Source: an uncultured Veillonella sp. (lineage in GTDB: Bacteria; Bacillota; Negativicutes; Veillonellales; Veillonellaceae). Taken from it: 28,143 nucleotides of DNA. The stretch is from positions 1-28,143 of the forward strand of contig CABSJA010000023.1 of assembly GCA_902477915.1 (NCBI GenBank). The letters run 5' to 3'. This document shows, one piece after another, positions 7,373-14,392 of the stretch. The translations under genes were made by a program, and so were the position numbers. Below the pieces are notes generated by a model that worked only from the letters and a program-made list of their open reading frames with translations, was not told the origin of the DNA and did not search any database. The number at the start of each line of letters is the position of its first letter. Position 1 is the first letter of the stretch.

Positions 7373-8629
7373 CTATTGATTCAATAGCTTAACCCACTCC
7401 ATATACCAAGGAATAAATATAAGGCCACTTTCTAGTTTCTCTTTATAGGTTCCATCTTCTCTCCATTGTGGACCGTTTCTGAGTTTGACCGCATCATCAA
7501 AGCCTACATATTCAATCATATCTCTCCATTGTTTATGTGTATAAGAGGTCTTACTTTCATCATAATTAATACGATAACTGTAAAAGTACACAGAATCTTT
7601 CACCACATGACGGAGATAAGACTCTCCATTAGGCTTGTAAGAATCGATCAAAGAGCCTGCGATACCATTATTCCATACGACTGCATATTGTGTAGGTGTT
7701 TCTAAATCGTTATACTTTCTCAAAAAAGATGATATGGAACTCTTGATGACCGTTCCATCTCGTTTTTCACCCAATATGGAGGTACGCACTACACGTATCT
7801 TGGAACCTGTATCCTCATAGGTTCTCACATCATATTGAGTATTCTCTACGGCCTCACTCACTAGCTTTGCAGTCTTAGGCACGCGATAACTAAAATTACC
7901 CCAATGCTCAATACGACTATAATTATCTAATCCAGCTAACGATTCTACGGAAGGAATAATATAATTGCTCATTACCACTTCAGGTGATTTATCTTGATAT
8001 GGATCTTCCGTATTAACCCAACCGCCATAAGTAATCCCATAGGTAGTCTTTGAGTCATTCGGTGTAAACTCCGTATACATTACATGAGCATTGTTTGACA
8101 TTAGCTTCCAAGATGCATCCTGCAAACCTGGATATGTATATTTCCCTTCTTTTTCAGCATATTTATTGAGCGCTTTACCATGTGGAGGCCCTACTACTAA
8201 AAATGAACTAAGGTTTCGTACAGCATATAACGGCCCTTTTCCAGACTTAGATTCTACAGTATCTCCACGAAAGCTAATGTTTGGTACAGATAATCGAATA
8301 TTCTTATCCCCTTCATGAAGCAATACAACGGTAGACTGAGAATAATTTGCTAACTCCAACGCCTTAGCCAAGCCAGGGCGTTCTCGATACAACTTATCCA
8401 TCCCAGATGTAGGATTTACAGGTTGTGATTTTATAAATTCACTATAATCCTCTGCATTCTGCTCCGCTACTTCATTAATATGACGATAATTCTCATACGC
8501 ATTAGCAGGAATGCTCGCATCTGCCCCTGGCATAGGCGGCTGGCCAGCTGGCACTTCGATCTGAACAGCGCTTACATTCATGGTGAAAGCAGTTGCCAGT
8601 GCCATCATAATTACACTTTTACGTAACAT
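7373..8629 (-). CDS. Exported family A protein (PGADASI family)
   Basis: 418 residues with a signal peptide (MLRKSVIMMALATAFTMNVS, cleavage after NVSA). The mature N-terminus is VPAGQPPMPGADASIPANAY, shared almost exactly with 9495-10751 and closely with 16335-17555. Further conserved blocks are STVVLLHEGDKNIRLSVPNI, VVMSNYIIPSVESLAGLDNY, FSYRVPKTAKLVSEA, YAVVWNNGIAGSLIDSY and WRDMIEYVGFD. No known domain is recognised; predicted soluble after export. Identity with 9495-10751 is high at both ends and low around residues 50-75 (after AYENY), suggesting a variable segment. ATG 8629 is preceded by GAGAGGG, and by the conserved leader hairpin at 8671-8715. The BamE-like gene 6740-7315 follows as a probable operon partner. 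Likely a periplasmic or surface protein; role unknown. Confidence 0.82.
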   Translation of the reverse strand: MLRKSVIMMALATAFTMNVSAVQIEVPAGQPPMPGADASIPANAYENYRHINEVAEQNAEDYSEFIKSQPVNPTSGMDKLYRERPGLAKALELANYSQSTVVLLHEGDKNIRLSVPNISFRGDTVESKSGKGPLYAVRNLSSFLVVGPPHGKALNKYAEKEGKYTYPGLQDASWKLMSNNAHVMYTEFTPNDSKTTYGITYGGWVNTEDPYQDKSPEVVMSNYIIPSVESLAGLDNYSRIEHWGNFSYRVPKTAKLVSEAVENTQYDVRTYEDTGSKIRVVRTSILGEKRDGTVIKSSISSFLRKYNDLETPTQYAVVWNNGIAGSLIDSYKPNGESYLRHVVKDSVYFYSYRINYDESKTSYTHKQWRDMIEYVGFDDAVKLRNGPQWREDGTYKEKLESGLIFIPWYMEWVKLLNQ

Positions 8630-8670
8630 AAAACCCTCTCTTTTTCTTCTCTCACATTACAACAAAATAA

Positions 8671-8715
8671 GCACAACCTTATTAGCATAAGTATACTATG
8701 CAAACAAGGCTGTGC
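8671..8715 (-). promoter_or_regulatory. Conserved leader hairpin, copy 1
   Basis: A 45-base element with arms GCACAGCCTTG...(minus strand) and ...AAGGTTGTGC that pair over about 20 positions, with two G-U pairs and one mismatch, around GTATAC. It lies about 40 bases before the start of the family A gene. The same element precedes 9495-10751 and 13542-14114; a variant with other arms precedes 16335-17555. It could be a 5' mRNA hairpin, or a promoter (TAGGCA, 17 bp, TATACT) embedded in a dyad. Confidence 0.6.
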
Positions 8716-8791
8716 CTATTATTAATAATTTTATAATTTAGTATATATAAGTTATGTGTATATATTTAGTATTTATATGGTTTATCTCTAT

Positions 8792-8820
8792 TTGACGATA
8801 TATATCTTTATCCCTATAAT
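8792..8820 (+). promoter_or_regulatory. Strong promoter of the antitoxin-type RNA, locus 1
   Basis: TTGACG (8792-8797), exactly 17 bp, TATAAT (8815-8820) on the plus strand, with no plus-strand ORF downstream. Its counterpart is at 15943-15971, with the same -35, -10 and spacing. Confidence 0.85.
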
Positions 8821-8826
8821 ATAAGA

Positions 8827-8940
8827 AGATAGCCAGACGAGTCGAAACGTCAGGCGCATCTCGAAAATCAAAATACTTAGGAAATGGCCTTTCTGTTTAC
8901 TTAGCTACCATGCGGTAACGGAGGGCTATTTGCTTTTTGT
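8827..8940 (+). ncRNA. Candidate type I antitoxin RNA, locus 1
   Basis: A transcript from the promoter at 8792-8820 would run rightwards into the 3' end of the 33-codon toxin-like ORF on the other strand. It contains a hairpin (GACG...CGTC near 8839-8854) and ends in a long stem: AAATGGCC (8882-8889) pairing with GGGCTATTT (8923-8931), extended by CTGTT-type pairs, then GCTTTTTG. Stem substitutions between this and the second locus (15978-16087) keep pairing in the plus-strand RNA, with G-U pairs that would be mismatches in the opposite strand. The stem, promoter and 5' hairpin are conserved between loci while the loop differs. This is the layout of RatA/SR4-like antitoxins that overlap a toxin mRNA 3' end. 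The transcript ends are estimated. Confidence 0.6.
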
Positions 8941-9027
8941 AAGGCAAATAAGGGCTACTAAGGCTCCAAAAACAATGACAATAGCCAGTACTTGTAAGAG
9001 GAGCATGATTATTTCATAATCGCTCAT
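8926..9027 (-). CDS. 33-residue hydrophobic peptide, candidate type I toxin, locus 1
   Basis: A 33-codon ORF starting MSDYEIIMLLLQVL, continuing into VFGALVALICL and ending KSK. It is a single membrane span with an acidic start and a basic end. It resembles the small 'putative holin-like toxin' peptides and the TxpA/BsrG class of type I toxins, which insert in the membrane. It is a clear paralogue of the ORF at 16077-16178; the FGALVALICL core is identical. A consensus promoter on the opposite strand makes an RNA overlapping its last five codons and 3' region. There is no good ribosome binding site before this ATG, unlike copy 2. It lies 20 bases after the stop of 9048-9449, so it might be translated by coupling or be weakly expressed. 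The reading frame conservation between copies argues that it is coding; toxicity is inferred. Confidence 0.68.
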   Translation of the reverse strand: MSDYEIIMLLLQVLAIVIVFGALVALICLTKSK

Positions 9028-9047
9028 AGACTAACGTTTGAAATAGA

Positions 9048-9449
9048 TTAATAGTTTACCAGTGGAATGCTTAACACAGTAGAGACGACAATTAAGATAT
9101 ACACCACAAAACATAGTTTTAACATAAGCGCTAAACTGACAAACAGGACTTTATAGATAGGTGCGTCTTGTTTCTTAGATCGTATCCAATCTTTAATTTT
9201 ATAGTATATTTGGGGCTTGTTAAAAGCTGGCGGTAATCGCTTACACCATAAAACAAGCCACAGAATACAGCATATATTACCAAAGATAAAGAATAGAAAT
9301 AGACCAAAATGCTCCAATGAATATACTTTCAATACATAAATATTATAGAGTAGCTGAGCAAATGTCTCTACAAAGTTAATCCATAAATAGACAAGATAAG
9401 CCTTAAGCAAAAGCACTAATATAGTTTTGATATATTTGAGTTTACTCAT
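9048..9449 (-). CDS. Small integral membrane protein
   Basis: About 133 residues with three to four hydrophobic helices: TILVLLLKAYLVYLWINFV, HFGLFLFFIFGNICCILWLV and VLFVSLALMLKLCFVVYILI, with a basic loop containing KIKDWIRSKKQ between the second and third. I do not recognise the family. A weak resemblance to the membrane protein at 2894-3337 (the DWIR loop before a hydrophobic C-terminal half) may or may not be meaningful. An in-frame start at 9488 exists, but AGGAGAG stands before the ATG at 9449, which is chosen. It follows the family A gene 9495-10751 by 45 bases and precedes the toxin-like ORF 8926-9027 by 20 bases, all on one strand and probably one transcript. It is the only gene in this stretch with no signal-peptide-type export signal. 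Confidence 0.75.
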   Translation of the reverse strand: MSKLKYIKTILVLLLKAYLVYLWINFVETFAQLLYNIYVLKVYSLEHFGLFLFFIFGNICCILWLVLWCKRLPPAFNKPQIYYKIKDWIRSKKQDAPIYKVLFVSLALMLKLCFVVYILIVVSTVLSIPLVNY

Positions 9450-9494
9450 TGGCACTCTCCTAGCTAATATCATGAAACTTAAAAACAAAATTTC

Positions 9495-10751
9495 TTATTG
9501 AGTTAATATTTTAATCCATTCCATATACCACGGATTAAAGATTGGATCCGCATCAAGCTTCTTTTTATGGCTATTACTTATACGCCATTGAGATGCCTTT
9601 CGTAAACTTTCAACATTATCAAAATCTACATACTCAACCATATCGCGCAATTGTTTATGCTTATACGAAGATTGGCTTTCATCATAATCAATGCGATAAC
9701 TATAATAATATTCAGAATCCTTTGTAAAATGGCGTAAATAGGATTCCCCATTAGATTTATAGCGATCAACTAGGAAGCCTGGAAGACCATTATTCCAAAC
9801 TGTTGCATACTGTGTAGGAGCCTCAAGGTCACCATATTTATTCAAAAATGCAAAAATTTGTTTTTTTGCCAAACTTTTATCAACAACATTAGGGTCTATT
9901 TGAAAGCGTAATACACGGATCTTGATTCCTGAGGCTTCATAAGTACGAACCTCATATTTGTTATCTTCCATAGCCTCGCTCACGAGCTTAGCCTTTTTAG
10001 GAATACGATAACTAAAATTATCCCAATGTTTAACATGGCTATAATTATCCAGCCTAGATAGAGATTCAATAGATGGAATAATATAATTACTCATTACCAC
10101 TTCAGCTATTTTATCTTGGTATGGTTCCTTCACATCACCACCTCCAAGATATGTAATACCATAGGTAGTGTTCGTGTTCTTAGGCGTAAACTCTGTATAC
10201 ATTACATGTGTCTTCGCTTTAAGGATTTTCCAAGATGCATTTTCTAAGCCTGGATATGTATAGATACCTTCATTATGCATACGTTTACTAAATTCTTTAC
10301 CATGTGGTGGCCCCACCATCAAAATACTTGTAAAACCACGAACCACAAATAGAGGACCATCACTTGATTTAGATTCAACCGTGTCTCCACGCAAGCTAAT
10401 ATTTGGCACAGATAAACGAATATTATTCTTTTTATCATGAAGTAAGATGACAGTAGATTGTGAGTATTCCCCCAGCTTAACAGCTTTAGCCAATCCAGAT
10501 TTCTCTTTGAAAACCTTTTCTATCGCAATGTTAGGTTTCTCTACGGTCTTCTGTACTTTAGCACTAAATGCCTCTGCTTCTTGTATCGCCTTTTCATTAC
10601 TATGGGAATAATTTTCATACGCATTAGCAGGAATGCTCGCATCCGCCCCAGGCATAGGCGGCTGTCCGGCTGGCACGTCGATCTGTACAGCGCTTACATT
10701 CATGGTGAAAGCAGTTGCTAATACCATCATAATTACACTTTTACGTAACAT
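9495..10751 (-). CDS. Exported family A protein (PGADASI family)
   Basis: 418 residues, a recent paralogue of 7373-8629 of exactly the same length. The signal peptide (MLRKSVIMMVLATAFTMNVS) and the following VPAGQPPMPGADASIPANAY are nearly identical to that copy, as are VVMSNYIIPSIESLSRLDNY and the FSYRIPKKAKLVSEAMED block. The segment after residue 50 (SHSNEKAIQEAEAFSAKVQK) and the central part differ much more, pointing to duplication followed by divergence or recombination of the exposed middle. The start ATG 10751 has GAGAGGG 6 bases upstream and the leader hairpin (10792-10836) further up. The downstream neighbours are a small membrane protein and the toxin-like ORF. No enzyme motif is visible. 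Likely exported to the periplasm or surface; role unknown. Confidence 0.82.
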   Translation of the reverse strand: MLRKSVIMMVLATAFTMNVSAVQIDVPAGQPPMPGADASIPANAYENYSHSNEKAIQEAEAFSAKVQKTVEKPNIAIEKVFKEKSGLAKAVKLGEYSQSTVILLHDKKNNIRLSVPNISLRGDTVESKSSDGPLFVVRGFTSILMVGPPHGKEFSKRMHNEGIYTYPGLENASWKILKAKTHVMYTEFTPKNTNTTYGITYLGGGDVKEPYQDKIAEVVMSNYIIPSIESLSRLDNYSHVKHWDNFSYRIPKKAKLVSEAMEDNKYEVRTYEASGIKIRVLRFQIDPNVVDKSLAKKQIFAFLNKYGDLEAPTQYATVWNNGLPGFLVDRYKSNGESYLRHFTKDSEYYYSYRIDYDESQSSYKHKQLRDMVEYVDFDNVESLRKASQWRISNSHKKKLDADPIFNPWYMEWIKILTQ

Positions 10752-10791
10752 AAGCCCTCTCTTTTTCTTCTCTCACATTACAACAAAATAA

Positions 10792-10836
10792 GCACAACCT
10801 TATTAGCATAAGTATACTATGCAAACAAGACTGTGC
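10792..10836 (-). promoter_or_regulatory. Conserved leader hairpin, copy 2
   Basis: The same 45-base dyad as at 8671-8715, about 40 bases before the family A start. Compared with copy 1, one more arm position has changed (C to U), giving a U-G pair, so pairing is kept in the sense RNA. It also lies between divergent genes (10751 minus, 10989 plus), so it is not a terminator of an upstream gene. Confidence 0.6.
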
Positions 10837-10988
10837 CTATAATTAATAATTTTATAGTTAAGGATATTATCCGACTTAAATTTATGAATTTATTATGAAA
10901 TATTGTTTTATTATTTAGAGCTTTTTTGTTTTTATATGCCATAATAAAAACAAATGTAAAACTGGCGTATATAATAGGGAGGTTCGCC

Positions 10989-11453
10989 ATGAAAAAATTA
11001 TTGCTTTTAATGACATTGATTTTCTCTATTTTCTTAAGTAATTCGGCTATTGCAGGTGGAATCTATGCTGATCATTTAAATGGTGATCCCAACTTCATCT
11101 TAGTCGATGGTCATATGAGCTCCGCATGGTATATTGATCGTAGTTCATTAGTAGTCCAAAAATATGCTCCACCACAATATATAATTGCAGTAAATGTTAT
11201 TACTGTAAATAATTACGAACGTGGCAACCGTTCCATATCTAAAGTAACCACAATGCGCTTCCTATATAATTGGAACACAAAAGATATGTTTATAGATAGA
11301 GACTTAAATAATAATTGGAGACACTTACGACCAAATGGACCTTGGTCTGATACTGGCATCGTAAGACCAGCGGGAGAAATGGCATTTTATCTTGCCTATA
11401 ACTTAAAGTTCCATGGAAACTTTACATCTGATTTCTATAAAAGTGCATATTAA
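10989..11453 (+). CDS. Exported protein of the YAPPQY family
   Basis: 154 residues with a clear signal peptide (MKKLLLLMTLIFSIFLSNSA, cleavage before GGIYA). A longer in-frame ORF starts at 10926, but GGGAGG lies 8 bases before the ATG at 10989, so that is chosen. The mature part has WYIDRSSLVVQKYAPPQYII followed by alternating strands. The YAPPQY element and its surroundings, as well as the following 'L-Y-N-W/D' block (MRFLYNWNTKDMF here), recur in the proteins at 13542-14114 and, more weakly, 12964-13533. The layout recalls surface-adhesin protein E-like proteins, but this is only an impression. It ends just before a perfect 17-bp terminator hairpin shared with the gene facing it. Function unknown. 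Confidence 0.75.
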   Translation: MKKLLLLMTLIFSIFLSNSAIAGGIYADHLNGDPNFILVDGHMSSAWYIDRSSLVVQKYAPPQYIIAVNVITVNNYERGNRSISKVTTMRFLYNWNTKDMFIDRDLNNNWRHLRPNGPWSDTGIVRPAGEMAFYLAYNLKFHGNFTSDFYKSAY

Positions 11454-11460
11454 CTAAACA

Positions 11461-11499
11461 AAAAAGACACCATTATTTTCATAATAATGGTGTCTTTTT
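11461..11499. terminator. Bidirectional terminator between converging genes
   Basis: A perfect 17-bp stem, AAAAAGACACCATTATT (11461-11477) and its complement (11483-11499), with a TTCAT loop. A-rich and T-rich ends give a U-tract in both directions. It lies between the stop of 10989-11453 (plus) and the stop of 11525-12121 (minus). Confidence 0.92.
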
Positions 11500-11524
11500 A
11501 CTATATATAGCTAAATATTCTAGT

Positions 11525-12121
11525 CTATTTAATATCATGTTTTGTTTTTATATAATTTAAAGCCACCAATCTTGCTCTATATTCAGTAGACTTATAATTA
11601 ATATAAGAAGTGAGAAGCGTAAAAATTATTATAAACAAACACCCTAAAGCAGAAATATTCCATAAATCAAAACAAAAAACTAGACCTGCATAGACTAGCA
11701 CACATATAAAATACGGCCTAAACCACCATTTCTTATCTGATTTAGCATTAAAAACTAACTTAATAGATAAAATAATAAGCAGAACTGCTGAACTAACAGC
11801 TAAATATAACATTATTCTATTATAATTTAAGTCATTAATAACACCAGATTGCATTACATTAATAACTAATGCAGTCAATGCACTTGTAATAAAAAGAAAG
11901 TCCATCTTTTTATATACTTCCATCCTAGCACGAATTTCTGATAGTTCCATATCAAACTTATAACCTACATAACCTAAAGAATCATATAACTTAATATACT
12001 CTTCAACTAAACTTAATCTCCATTCTCCGTCTAGACAAATAGGTTTCTTAGAAAAGTTCTCTTCCGACTTATTTCTAATCCAACACCAAAATCTATTTTT
12101 CCAAAACTTCCTCTGCATCAT
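11525..12121 (-). CDS. Four-helix integral membrane protein of unknown family
   Basis: About 198 residues. The first 75 are polar and basic (QRKFWKNRFWCWIRNKSEEN) and contain an amphipathic region with SLVEEYIKLYDSLGYVGYKF. Then come two pairs of membrane helices: MDFLFITSALTALVINVM, IMLYLAVSSAVLLIILSIKL, FICVLVYAGLVFCFDLW and LGCLFIIIFTLLTSYI. The tail is basic (TKHDIK). I do not recognise a family. The first ORF codon is TTG without a site; the ATG at 12121 is preceded by AAGGA at 5 bases and is chosen, though the adjacent ATG (12118) would also work. Very AT-rich compared with the conserved genes in the window, consistent with accessory DNA. It is flanked by terminators at 11461 and 12229 and so is probably a single-gene unit. 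Confidence 0.7.
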   Translation of the reverse strand: MMQRKFWKNRFWCWIRNKSEENFSKKPICLDGEWRLSLVEEYIKLYDSLGYVGYKFDMELSEIRARMEVYKKMDFLFITSALTALVINVMQSGVINDLNYNRIMLYLAVSSAVLLIILSIKLVFNAKSDKKWWFRPYFICVLVYAGLVFCFDLWNISALGCLFIIIFTLLTSYINYKSTEYRARLVALNYIKTKHDIK

Positions 12122-12228
12122 ATATTCCTTCCTCAAATTTTTATCTAATCACCTAAATATATAATTATTAAATATTTACTGTATATAACTAAAGTGAATT
12201 AATTTAATAATATATACGAGTCTAAAAG

Positions 12229-12263
12229 AAAACACCAATATTCATTGAGAATACTGGTGTTTT
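12229..12263 (-). terminator. Intrinsic terminator
   Basis: Stem AAAACACCA(A/G)TATTC, 12229-12243 with 12249-12263, loop ATTGA. The one non-Watson-Crick position is a G-U pair in the minus-strand RNA, and TTTTCTTTT follows there. It ends the transcript of 12273-12908. Confidence 0.85.
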
Positions 12264-12272
12264 ACTCTATAA

Positions 12273-12908
12273 TCAATGCACTATTTCAAGATTTCCATGA
12301 TTAAAGCTTCCCTCTAACTGTTGTATCATAGCTTGATATTGATCTTTCATAGATTGCAAATATTTTATTCTTAAAGTATTTATAGAACCTTTTCCAACAA
12401 ATCCTTTTATATAATAAATAAATGTACCATCTGAATATGTTACAACATACCAATCATCGCTGACCATATGAAATCCTGGAATACCAGATTCATAAGCATT
12501 CGATAAAGCATGATTATACTCATTATATACTGTTTTATTTACTACATTATTGGAACCAAATATGCGCATTTCTATAGTCCCATCTTGTGGGGATATAACT
12601 AAACCATCACCATTAGCTGGAGGAGTCCCTTTAACCCAGTTACTTGGGTACCGCACAGAAAACCCATATCTTCCATTTTTATAAAATGTTAAATCACCGT
12701 CTTTTTTATCAGATAAATTAGAACTTACATTTTCGTCTCGACTTATTTCATTTGTAGATACTTGAGTAGTACTAGTAACTTCTTTAGTGCTCTGCCCATT
12801 ATCTTTAATCTGCTGTATTAAGAATACTCCCCCAACACCAATTACAATACCTATTATTATACAAATGGTGGTTACAATAATATGCTTCTTTTTAATTTCG
12901 ATAATCAT
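12273..12908 (-). CDS. Membrane-anchored protein with a DcrB/PsbP-like domain
   Basis: 211 residues. One N-terminal membrane segment (IIVTTICIIIGIVIGVGGVF, about 10-29), then a Ser/Thr-rich linker to about 70, then a compact domain starting GDLTFYKNGRYGFSVRYPSN-W. The 'YGFSVRYPSNW' opening is typical of PsbP-like/DcrB-type domains, found on many small extracytoplasmic lipoproteins and anchored proteins; their role is generally unclear. It would face the periplasm with the helix as anchor. ATG 12908 with GGGGAA upstream. It follows 12964-13533 by 55 bases without a terminator, so it may be the last gene of the unit that starts at 14114, ended by the hairpin at 12229-12263. The domain assignment is from pattern memory. 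Confidence 0.72.
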   Translation of the reverse strand: MIIEIKKKHIIVTTICIIIGIVIGVGGVFLIQQIKDNGQSTKEVTSTTQVSTNEISRDENVSSNLSDKKDGDLTFYKNGRYGFSVRYPSNWVKGTPPANGDGLVISPQDGTIEMRIFGSNNVVNKTVYNEYNHALSNAYESGIPGFHMVSDDWYVVTYSDGTFIYYIKGFVGKGSINTLRIKYLQSMKDQYQAMIQQLEGSFNHGNLEIVH

Positions 12909-12963
12909 ATAGAATTCCCCACAAAGAAATATATTGATTTATTGCAATTTAATTAATCTTACC

Positions 12964-13533
12964 TTACGGCTCATCATCATAGGCAATGCCATATGCTTTT
13001 TTATACATCAAATTAGGCAATTTATATTTTTCGTCACCAAATTCAGCAGGTAGAATCATAGCATTTAGATTTTCTTTATATACACGTTGTTGACGAATCT
13101 GTCCATCATTATAATAGGTACCACCATCATTAACAGTTCCAGTGATTCCTGAGTTCCCTTGTTTTGCACGCCAAATAGAGATATATGGCGTCTTGTCACC
13201 TTGTTTTAAACTTTTATCATGATCATTAATTAAATGGCGCAAAGAACGATCCATTTGGTAATCGTATTGTACTGAAAGTCCTTGAATCATATTAGCAGCA
13301 GGCATGGAAACATAAATGCTGGCTTCAATACGACGATGACCATTCGGTGCCGTTACAGACTTAACAGATGAAAGATCCAAGTATTTGCCATCTCCTCGAC
13401 CAGAATCAACGGTAGAGTCGATATGTTGATAATGCTGCGGATTTAGTAACTCAGCTTGTGATACGGCTTGACCTTTCATGGGTAATACGAGGCAGACTAA
13501 TAACCATAGTGAAAGTAAATATATACTTTTCAT
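12964..13533 (-). CDS. Exported protein, distant member of the YAPPQY family
   Basis: About 189 residues with a signal peptide (MKSIYLLSLWLLVCLVLPMK, cleavage near GQA-VSQ). The mature part parallels the upstream protein 13542-14114 element by element: HIDSTVDSGRGDGKYLDLSS here against HTRSMNGSMESGGLYIYLNT, and GLSVQYDYQMDRSLRHLIND against QLTVDYDTNYSLATLIH. The YAPPQY sequence itself is replaced by TAPNGHRR. The unit GTGA at the junction would let a GTG start overlap the upstream stop, but GAGGTG precedes a double ATG (13536, 13533), so 13533 is preferred. It is co-transcribed and likely translationally coupled with 13542-14114. No catalytic motif is seen. Confidence 0.75.
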   Translation of the reverse strand: MKSIYLLSLWLLVCLVLPMKGQAVSQAELLNPQHYQHIDSTVDSGRGDGKYLDLSSVKSVTAPNGHRRIEASIYVSMPAANMIQGLSVQYDYQMDRSLRHLINDHDKSLKQGDKTPYISIWRAKQGNSGITGTVNDGGTYYNDGQIRQQRVYKENLNAMILPAEFGDEKYKLPNLMYKKAYGIAYDDEP

Positions 13534-13541
13534 CATCCACC

Positions 13542-14114
13542 TCACTGTACCACAATATCATCAAAATGCTGCTGATACACAGACATAAACATAGCATCCG
13601 CTATATCATACATAATAGTGTTATTACGATTAAGTGGGAACTTACGCGTATCATTCACATAATGCATTGGCTTCGTCGCCCCATCAAAGGTATACTTCGC
13701 CACATCTACCTCTGTCATAGCCAAACCAGACTTACTTTCACTAGCCTCAATCAAAGCCATCATAGATGGACTCGGATTCATTATACGAGACGAATGAATA
13801 AGGGTCGCTAACGAATAGTTAGTATCATAATCCACGGTGAGCTGTCTCTCATCGATAGTAGATTGATAAGACGTATCCATCACAACATAGTAGGTCCCAC
13901 GCAAAGAATACTGTGGAGGTGCATAGCGAAGGGCCTCAATAGAATACGTGTTCAAATAGATATACAAGCCACCACTCTCCATGGAACCATTCATCGATCG
14001 TGTATGAACCAGCTTAAACTGTGGTGATGTTTTCAACTCCTGATATGTAATTGCCTCTGTGGGCATGGTGAAAGCTAGCAACACAAGGGCTAGCAACAAA
14101 ATACGTTGAATCAT
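13542..14114 (-). CDS. Exported protein of the YAPPQY family
   Basis: 190 residues with a signal peptide (MIQRILLLALVLLAFTMPTE, cleavage after TEA). The mature region carries the motif EALRYAPPQYSLRGTYYVVM, shared with 10989-11453, followed by the DYDTNYSL element shared with 12964-13533. No known domain is recognised. The start ATG 14114 is preceded by AGAGAGG and, further up, by the conserved leader hairpin (14164-14208). That hairpin is otherwise found before family A genes, which suggests common regulation or a recombined promoter. The gene overlaps the start region of 12964-13533 and probably begins a three-gene unit running to 12273. A GTGAAAGC octamer lies in its signal-peptide codons. 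Confidence 0.78.
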   Translation of the reverse strand: MIQRILLLALVLLAFTMPTEAITYQELKTSPQFKLVHTRSMNGSMESGGLYIYLNTYSIEALRYAPPQYSLRGTYYVVMDTSYQSTIDERQLTVDYDTNYSLATLIHSSRIMNPSPSMMALIEASESKSGLAMTEVDVAKYTFDGATKPMHYVNDTRKFPLNRNNTIMYDIADAMFMSVYQQHFDDIVVQ

Positions 14115-14163
14115 AAAAACCTCTCTCTAAAACTATAGGGAACTACAACTCTCAATAAAATAA

Positions 14164-14208
14164 GCACAACCTTATTAGCATAAGTATACTATGCAAACAA
14201 GGTCGTGC
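14164..14208 (-). promoter_or_regulatory. Conserved leader hairpin, copy 3
   Basis: The same 45-base dyad as at 8671 and 10792, but preceding a gene of another family. The right arm is unchanged; the left arm differs at one other position (GCACGACC), again giving a G-U pair in the sense RNA. The region 14115-14392 also holds the promoter area of the divergent symporter; I could not fix its -35/-10. Confidence 0.6.
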
Positions 14209-14392
14209 CTATAATTAATAATTTTATATTTTAGTTCCTAATATATATACATTCTCCAATTCAGCAAGAAACTCCTCTTTGTATTTTCCTCAGTTTTTAT
14301 GGATAATTAAACTATACTTGATATATGCACCGCAAGTAGTAAGGGTGATTTAGTATATGTCTCTAACTAGTTTGTAGTTTAGGAGGTGGCAT

